From the NCBI GenBank assembly GCA_016928255.1, contig JAFGLB010000018.1, forward strand, positions 1 to 40,289: 40,289 nt of DNA, in the 5' to 3' direction. The notes under the pieces were generated by a model. It saw only the letters and a program-made list of their open reading frames with translations. It had not been told where the DNA came from and searched no databases. The position numbers and the translations under genes were made by a program. Positions within the stretch are counted from its first letter, which is position 1, and each line of letters starts with the position of its first letter. The DNA is from Bacteroidota bacterium. Lineage in GTDB: Bacteria > Bacteroidota > Ignavibacteria > UBA10030. Positions 35,701 to 40,289 of this stretch are shown one piece after another.

Positions 35701-36748
35701 CTGGGAACTGGGAACCAAGATAAAACGAGCTAATACAAGTTGGCTGAAATGGCAAAGCAATAAATGGAACACAGGCGAATATAAATTTATTCCCAGTGAT
35801 GATATTCCTTTCACGACCGGGCCGGATATCTCCCATCCTCCAATGTTGTCATTAGGTAATGTACAAATAGGGCAATCGAAGGACACAACAATCACAATAA
35901 ATAACCTCGGGAACGATACACTGCGAATAACTTCAATCACTTCTATCCGCAGTGAAATATTATCTTTATCGAATATAATAAATATCGCACCCGGTAAACG
36001 GGCAATTGATACTTTAAGGTTTACTCCGATTTCGTCTTGTCAGGTAATATCAGAACTTGTTATCACAAGCAATACCTTAACTTCTCCGGATACAATTATA
36101 GTATCCGGAATTGGTATTGGAAATAGTGGTACAAGTTATTCATATAAAGTCATTGATTTTGATAAGATAAAAGTCGGTCAATTCAAAGATAGTACAATTT
36201 CTATAACAAACACTGGTAATGATACATTAAAAATACTATCAATAACATCATCGAATTCTTCTTTTTCTGTCTATCCAGCAACGCTAATGGTTGCACCTCA
36301 GCAGACTCTGGAAGATACAATAAGATTTGCACCAACAGGAATTGGTAGTATCAATTCCAAAATAGTTATTGTATCCAATGCACCAATCTCACCAGATACA
36401 ATTATTGTGACAGGTATTGGATTAGATCCAACAGAATCAGTTGATGATTTATCGTATCAAATCCCAAAAGAATATTCAATTTCTCAAAACTATCCAAATC
36501 CTTTTAATGCAAATACAATAATTCGTTATGGATTGCCTCAAAATAGCATGGTCCGAATCGAAGTATTTGATATACTCGGAAGATTAGTAAATACAATAGT
36601 TAACGGGGTACAAGAAGCGCGTTATTACGAAGTTAGTTGGAATAAAGGTATAGCTTCAGGAGTCTATTTCTATCGAATGATAGCAACAGGGCTCAACGAT
36701 AATTCGAAAACATATATTGAAGTTCGAAGAATGGTTCTGTTAAAATAA
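32765..36748 (+). CDS. T9SS-secreted M6-family metalloprotease with FG-GAP propeller
   Basis: A secreted protease of about 1327 aa. The ATG at 32765 follows GGGGA and leads into a signal peptide (IIISLFLFFNITLKISAQ); a longer frame from a TTG at 32708 is less likely. The M6 catalytic domain spans about 65-470, with zinc motif HEFGHALGLPDLYD (His277, Glu278, His281) and the Met-turn-like GGWGLMGY. Eight FG-GAP/integrin-type calcium-loop repeats (DIDNDGKVEI, DIDGDGNLEI and others, about 590-985) form a propeller. Two ASH-like repeats follow (about 1020-1115 and 1125-1220), then a type IX sorting domain (NYPNPFNANTIIRY, about 1240-1327). Likely degrades extracellular protein or matures surface proteins. 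It is AT-richer than its neighbours. Confidence 0.92.
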   Translation: MNRIFRYIPNISILSRIIISLFLFFNITLKISAQSSSSKNLTGTIPHSVMLAPPKKCFIKTMQDYKKHKLSGLKKGQANQLIAIQGTREVPVLLGKFSDTQNDPWNPNDLQKALFDGPSPRSTMKEYFHAMSYGQFNVGGSVSAWYTVSHPKSYYSTHGTLFDNPQTKEFLKEVLDSSDSSIDFRQFDNDGPDGIPNSGDDDGFVDIVFFVSIGSNGRSSDDIWPHFYLYSIFYGNPYTTNDIGINGQPILIDEYTIQNSESGEDYYSLPPTALFCHEFGHALGLPDLYDIDYSSDGIGGWGLMGYQSYYSNEHPVGMEAWSKYHLGWIIPPVYDEGSHLNQVIRNSYQNSEAYIIKKKSDSKYFLIENRRRIGFDEFIRCEGLLIWSVNESKFEFGQTGGYGWNNAGNADDSDRGVNLIKADNSDNAYTEEGDAYPGHANNHTLDRNSLPNSRDRDGFDTGIGITNIREQEDTIVANISISTAVLNSFLIEPQPMEFFNTNELIAIKGTADGTNFISYDLDIGEGTNPQSWTSFVTNNFRVVDSTLGYLNPFSISKENIYTIRLKAKDNEGISVSTSQIYLSSAFASGWPQKVEDRIIAHSIGVDDIDNDGKVEITAGVYSTTKSNAYLYMWTSDGRSKDSLLWPKTVSGNRISAPAFADLDRDGKKEIIFTTINSLYVLRSDGTNFPGWPNPISSFSAPVVSDIDGDGNLEIIASETSSPKVYAWRSNGVQCSGWPQTMDNNNFYGPVVSFSPVVSDLDNDGKCEIIQKNESGQLYIWNYDGQLRRSLSLAEHDFRSSEPIVADLDGNGQKEIITLCDHSIYVFTIDGSIVPGWPKPINRYDATETFAVSDINNDNYAEIILATDYVTVYDYQGNILPGWPSDPLLSDHIDAEANPTHPIAADINSDGEIEIIVVNYRNIFALSNKGKIIDGWPRKIPNRVDQGYWIAFREYTPIITDINLDGNIEIALGAENQVLVWELGTKIKRANTSWLKWQSNKWNTGEYKFIPSDDIPFTTGPDISHPPMLSLGNVQIGQSKDTTITINNLGNDTLRITSITSIRSEILSLSNIINIAPGKRAIDTLRFTPISSCQVISELVITSNTLTSPDTIIVSGIGIGNSGTSYSYKVIDFDKIKVGQFKDSTISITNTGNDTLKILSITSSNSSFSVYPATLMVAPQQTLEDTIRFAPTGIGSINSKIVIVSNAPISPDTIIVTGIGLDPTESVDDLSYQIPKEYSISQNYPNPFNANTIIRYGLPQNSMVRIEVFDILGRLVNTIVNGVQEARYYEVSWNKGIASGVYFYRMIATGLNDNSKTYIEVRRMVLLK

Positions 36749-36800
36749 TTTCTAATACTCGTCCACTTAAAAAACAAGGTTTATATCGATATTCTTTTGC

Positions 36801-39800
36801 CTAAAAATCCGCACCCAGTGAAAAATAATAGTACGGTTCGGAGAATCCGGAATACTTGTAGCGCCACGCCACGTCAAAGCGGAGTGGAAATCCAAATATA
36901 AACAGGCGTGTTCCAAGTCCGGTTCCAACAAGCAGATCGCCTAAGACTGTCTCTCCGCTCGGGTCGACGGCCCACATCTTCCAGCTCTTCGAATCCGTCC
37001 AGGCCGAGCCCACATCAATGAATGCCGTGCCCAGAATATTTGCAAATCCGATCGGTACCGCTCCGAAAATTAGATACTTTAACAGTGGAAACCGAAATTC
37101 TAAATTCGCAACGGCAAAGTGAGTCCCTACCTGCTGAGCATAATTAAAACCTCTTAAAGGCAGCACAGGCGTAAGAAAAGCAAAATCCTCAACATTTTTA
37201 ATTGGTATATCATTATATGTATAATCCCAATTGAACCAGCCCTCTGTACCTCCGATGAAGAAATTCTGTTTATTGCCGCCGGTGCTTAATCCGCCTGAAA
37301 TACGATAAGCAAGAATGAATTCCTTGGCCAGCCTGTTGTAACTTCTGTAATCAGCTGTAAAGGTCTGGATATCCAATCCTTCGCCGCCCAATTTTGGCGT
37401 TCCGTAAAACGTAAAATTAAAGCGCGAGCCGTTGTTTGGACCGAACCATGCTCCCTGCCATAATGAATTATCCCAGACATAGCTTAATAAAGGTAAAGCT
37501 AGCGAACGGCTTTGTTTAGGTTCGTACGGATCATCCAGGTTTTCACGCGATAAATTCAGCCACATCAAGGAACCGTCTATACGGTTAAACCGGTCGATGG
37601 GATAAGATGCCGTTAAACCGGCCCCCCATGTTCGAAAACGATACAATACGCTGAAATAATAAAAATCATTGTCAAGCAAAAGGAACTTAGCATTGTGAAA
37701 GGCCTGGAAACCCCAGTCGATTCTTCCGGGCAGATAGTAATAAGAGATACCGTAATCGCTGTTCTTTAAATCTATCATTAAATTCGTCTGGAATACTATT
37801 TGATGATCACCCAGCATATCGCTGAATGCAATAATTGCACCTCCCCCCAATCCGTATAATGTATTATAACCTGCTGCTCCATACACAAGATCAGGTGAAA
37901 AATTCAATTTATAACGCCGCGGAATATAATTGCCTTCGCTGTCCAGATTATCTGCTATTACTTCTTTCGAAATCGGAGGCGGGACATTTGTTGTATCGTC
38001 ATTCGATGCCGTGGAAAAAATATAGCCGGAAAAATCCGGTTTCGCCTCCGGTTCATATGCAGTCTCAATCCCGACAGTATCCGCAACAACTATTACGTCG
38101 TCATGAACAGCTATTGTATCGGATTCCGGACTATACGAGAGCAATTCTCTAGGTCTTTCATCCCGCGGCAAATTATATTTTATCTTATAGTATTCGGTCG
38201 GTTCCAATGAAGTGACATTCAGCTTTCGCTCCAATGGGCGCAGCATCAGATAAATATCAAATCCGGCTTCATTCATTGACGAAAAAACAAGTTTGGAGCC
38301 GTCCCGTGAAAGAGATAACTGATAGATACCGCTGATCGAGTTTGTTACAGGATAAAACTCGCCCGTTTCTAAACACTGATTATACAGGTTATTGATCCCG
38401 TTAATATCAGAAATATATAATATGCGCTTTCCGTCCGGAGAAGGAACCGGGGAGGATTTGCTGCCGTTCGGCTGTGTTGTAATGCGATGAATTACACCCG
38501 TTGAAATATCAAGCGAGTAAATATCTGTCTGCCCGGATTCATAATCCCATATCCTGAAATCTTCAGGGACTAAAGACGGCGAGATCATATCGCCTCTGTC
38601 CGATACAAAAAAGACCGTTTTGCCGTCGTTAGAAAAAACAGGATCCATGTCCGAAAAAATATCATTAGTCAGATCTTTAAGTTCCTTCGTTTCCATATTA
38701 TATAAATAAATATCCGACTGCGGTATTTTTACACCTACAAAAACAAGCGTACTGCTGTCATTACTCCAGTGAACTGAAAATATTCCATCCAGATCAAATT
38801 CAAATTTTTCTCTGCTGCCCGATTCAACATCCACAGTAATAATTGCATCATGTCCACCTGACTTTACTGCAAGTGCGATTTTTTTTCCATCAGGCGACCA
38901 GGTAATTCCCGGTGTTAATAAATGCAATTCCTCAAAATCATTTGTTTTCTGGCCGCTTACAATTTTACCGAGAATCTCGCCATCCAGCGCAGACATCAAA
39001 AATACATCAAAATAATCACCCCTGTCAGAGATAAATGCAATCTTGTCTCCTTGCGGCGAAATAGCCGGACTTGTATTATAAAAATTATCGTCATCTACAT
39101 GGTTTGTAAGCCGCTTATATGAGAAATCCGCCGGTTCTTCCCGTTTTGCCACGTCAGGCCAGTAATATACCTTCTGTTCTTTTTGCCAGCGCTCGGACAG
39201 TTCTTTTATCGGCATTCCTAAAGCAGAATTAAAACCTTTCTCCACGCTTCTGGCCCTTTTAATTTCATGAAATATCTCTGAAATCTTATGCTCTCCATAT
39301 TTGTTCGCAATATAAAACCAGACCGATTGTCCGCCGCGGTACGCAAAATACCCGTTCAAATGTGAGATCGGGGGCAGATAATTATGGACGGTTGCATCCC
39401 GTATGAACATGTCCGAATTGTTATCCCATTTCAACGATGAGTATTCGCAAATACCTTCATTCATCCACAATGGAATCTGAACAGGAGCCTTGTTGGAAAT
39501 AAGCGATTGGATTGTACCCCCGTAAAACATATCGTTTATAACTCCATGCACCAGTTCGTGATGAATAACATGCCTGAATTGTGCGTAATCGCCTTCAAAA
39601 GGAACAACTATGCGGTTTTTGAAGAGTTCTGTTACCCCGCCGATTCCCTCCTCTAAAAACTGGCTTATTACATTTGTCTGCTGAAATTCGTTGTGTGAAT
39701 TATAAACAACAAAAGATATGCGGTTATTTATTTCATATCGCAGCAGATTTTTTATCGATTCATACGCATTTTCTGCCGCGGATGCAGTAAACTGTGCAAT

Positions 39801-39968
39801 TTCATAACCATCCTGTGAAAAGTAAATATCGAAATGATCCGACTGGATATACTGCCAGTGAAAATATTTGTATTGAACCTTATTCTTTCCGAAAACAGAA
39901 TTCTGTGCCGTTCCCTTGTTGACCACGAGGAAAACAAATAAACCGATCAGAATAAACCACTGTTTCAT
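36801..39968 (-). CDS. Outer-membrane fusion: gluzincin peptidase, PD40 propeller and beta-barrel
   Basis: A 1055-aa exported protein with signal peptide MKQWFILIGLFVFLVVNKG and a good ribosome site (AGGAGAG). Residues about 40-270 form a gluzincin-type metallopeptidase: HHELVHG with His137, Glu138, His141 and a third ligand Glu171 in WMNEGICEY. Residues about 290-585 hold six WD40/PD40 blades as in TolB (SPDGKKIALAV, SPDGKRILYIS). After a linker, about 695-1055 looks like an outer-membrane barrel of the D15/BamA-like type, ending in a terminal Phe (YYYFSLGADF). It sits downstream of the ribonuclease R gene. Probably a surface- or periplasm-facing peptidase anchored in the outer membrane; substrates unknown. 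No frameshift seen. Confidence 0.88.
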   Translation of the reverse strand: MKQWFILIGLFVFLVVNKGTAQNSVFGKNKVQYKYFHWQYIQSDHFDIYFSQDGYEIAQFTASAAENAYESIKNLLRYEINNRISFVVYNSHNEFQQTNVISQFLEEGIGGVTELFKNRIVVPFEGDYAQFRHVIHHELVHGVINDMFYGGTIQSLISNKAPVQIPLWMNEGICEYSSLKWDNNSDMFIRDATVHNYLPPISHLNGYFAYRGGQSVWFYIANKYGEHKISEIFHEIKRARSVEKGFNSALGMPIKELSERWQKEQKVYYWPDVAKREEPADFSYKRLTNHVDDDNFYNTSPAISPQGDKIAFISDRGDYFDVFLMSALDGEILGKIVSGQKTNDFEELHLLTPGITWSPDGKKIALAVKSGGHDAIITVDVESGSREKFEFDLDGIFSVHWSNDSSTLVFVGVKIPQSDIYLYNMETKELKDLTNDIFSDMDPVFSNDGKTVFFVSDRGDMISPSLVPEDFRIWDYESGQTDIYSLDISTGVIHRITTQPNGSKSSPVPSPDGKRILYISDINGINNLYNQCLETGEFYPVTNSISGIYQLSLSRDGSKLVFSSMNEAGFDIYLMLRPLERKLNVTSLEPTEYYKIKYNLPRDERPRELLSYSPESDTIAVHDDVIVVADTVGIETAYEPEAKPDFSGYIFSTASNDDTTNVPPPISKEVIADNLDSEGNYIPRRYKLNFSPDLVYGAAGYNTLYGLGGGAIIAFSDMLGDHQIVFQTNLMIDLKNSDYGISYYYLPGRIDWGFQAFHNAKFLLLDNDFYYFSVLYRFRTWGAGLTASYPIDRFNRIDGSLMWLNLSRENLDDPYEPKQSRSLALPLLSYVWDNSLWQGAWFGPNNGSRFNFTFYGTPKLGGEGLDIQTFTADYRSYNRLAKEFILAYRISGGLSTGGNKQNFFIGGTEGWFNWDYTYNDIPIKNVEDFAFLTPVLPLRGFNYAQQVGTHFAVANLEFRFPLLKYLIFGAVPIGFANILGTAFIDVGSAWTDSKSWKMWAVDPSGETVLGDLLVGTGLGTRLFIFGFPLRFDVAWRYKYSGFSEPYYYFSLGADF

Positions 39969-40010
39969 ACAATCTTCTCTCCTATTAAATCAGAATCTCC
40001 AAAACAGTCT

Positions 40011-40040
40011 AAATAAAAACCGGCCGAAAATCAATCCGGC
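40011..40040 (-). terminator. Weak candidate terminator after the ribonuclease R gene
   Basis: On the minus strand CCGG pairs with CCGG (five pairs with a G-U) around a 12-nt loop and is followed by five T then ATTT. A second dyad, CCGTAT-TT-ATACGG (40048-40061), lies just upstream. The stem is short, so readthrough into the next gene is likely. Confidence 0.3.
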
Positions 40041-40075
40041 AATATAACCGTATTTATACGGCATCTTTAACAGAT

Positions 40076-40289
40076 TTATTTATACCTTTTCCGGCGCGGA
40101 ATTTCTGCCGGCCCATTATCAACGACCGTAAAATCTATCCGGTGTTCTTCAGGATTCACTCTTACAACTTTAACTTCCAATGTATCGCCAAGCCGGTACT
40201 GCTTATGCGTTCGGCGCCCTTTAAAAGCGTACTGCTTTTCGTCGTATTCATAATAATCATCATTTAAATCTCGAACATGAATCATTCCT
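40076..40289 (-). CDS. rnr: Ribonuclease R, C-terminal fragment cut by window edge
   Basis: The last 70 or so codons of a gene running off the right edge. The sequence GMIHVRDLNDDYYEYDE, then YRLGDTLEVKVVRVNPEEHRIDFTVVDN, is the C-terminal S1 RNA-binding domain of the RNase II/RNase R family, with a short basic tail (PRRKRYK) as in RNase R. The frame stays open through the window end (the codon before the Met is Gly), so the internal ATG is not the true start. The enzyme would be a processive 3'-5' exoribonuclease of mRNA/rRNA turnover. The catalytic domain is outside the window. Confidence 0.85.
   Translation of the reverse strand, partial: GMIHVRDLNDDYYEYDEKQYAFKGRRTHKQYRLGDTLEVKVVRVNPEEHRIDFTVVDNGPAEIPRRKRYK

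Noticed and set aside
40048-40061. Palindrome CCGTAT-TT-ATACGG as a terminator
   Set aside because: Not followed by a T-run on either strand and the loop is too tight; only mentioned under the weak terminator.

Overview
The window most resembles a chromosomal segment from the Bacteroidetes/Chlorobi-related lineage Ignavibacteriota (Melioribacter-like). This is an inference from three things: secreted proteins ending in a C-terminal sorting domain with the 'NYPNPFN' signature (type IX secretion, T9SS), a polysaccharide-degrading gene cluster, and abundant response-regulator and TPR/cyclase proteins. No rRNA, tRNA, CRISPR array, integrase or insertion sequence was seen.

Layout. (1) 145-6259, minus strand: a glycan-degradation operon of secreted enzymes, in transcription order GH9 cellulase-type enzyme, GH43+CBM6, a decayed C-terminal stub of a GH3 beta-glucosidase, and GH43+discoidin+Fn3. 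(2) 6260-6865: a non-coding stretch containing a perfect palindrome upstream of the GH9 gene. (3) 6866-9291: a single-domain response regulator overlapping an MBL-fold phosphodiesterase-like gene (ATGA), then a convergent GT4 glycosyltransferase. (4) 9472-12305: uvrB with a clear terminator, then a ComF-like phosphoribosyltransferase. (5) 12518-15075: two tandem paralogous response regulators with a C-terminal receiver, an uncharacterised helical middle domain and a TPR-like N-terminus. (6) 15102-18063, minus strand: a UvrD/Rep-type helicase split by an in-frame TGA into two halves that together keep all motifs, followed by a CDP-alcohol phosphatidyltransferase whose best ATG is followed directly by TAA. 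(7) 18245-19495: ackA with a promoter and terminator. (8) 19597-24160, minus strand: two T9SS-type secreted proteins, the second split by a one-base frameshift in a G5 run. (9) 24591-29823: alpha-glucan phosphorylase, then a large class III cyclase/TolB-like/TPR protein. (10) 30000-36748: nusB, a UMF1-type MFS transporter, a PstS-like lipoprotein and a giant M6 metalloprotease with FG-GAP repeats and a T9SS tail. (11) 36801-40289, minus strand: a peptidase/propeller/beta-barrel outer-membrane fusion, preceded by the 3' end of a ribonuclease R gene cut by the window edge.

How the genes fit together. The glycoside hydrolases would release glucose, xylose or arabinose oligomers outside the cell. 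GlgP and AckA would serve intracellular glucan phosphorolysis and fermentative ATP production. The receiver proteins, the MBL phosphodiesterase-like enzyme and the cyclase point to a phospho-relay/second-messenger layer. The most notable observations are the split helicase, the cluster of gene interruptions, the shared TPR-like module in the tandem receivers and the cyclase, the cyclase's missing transition-state Asn, and the peptidase-propeller-barrel fusion.
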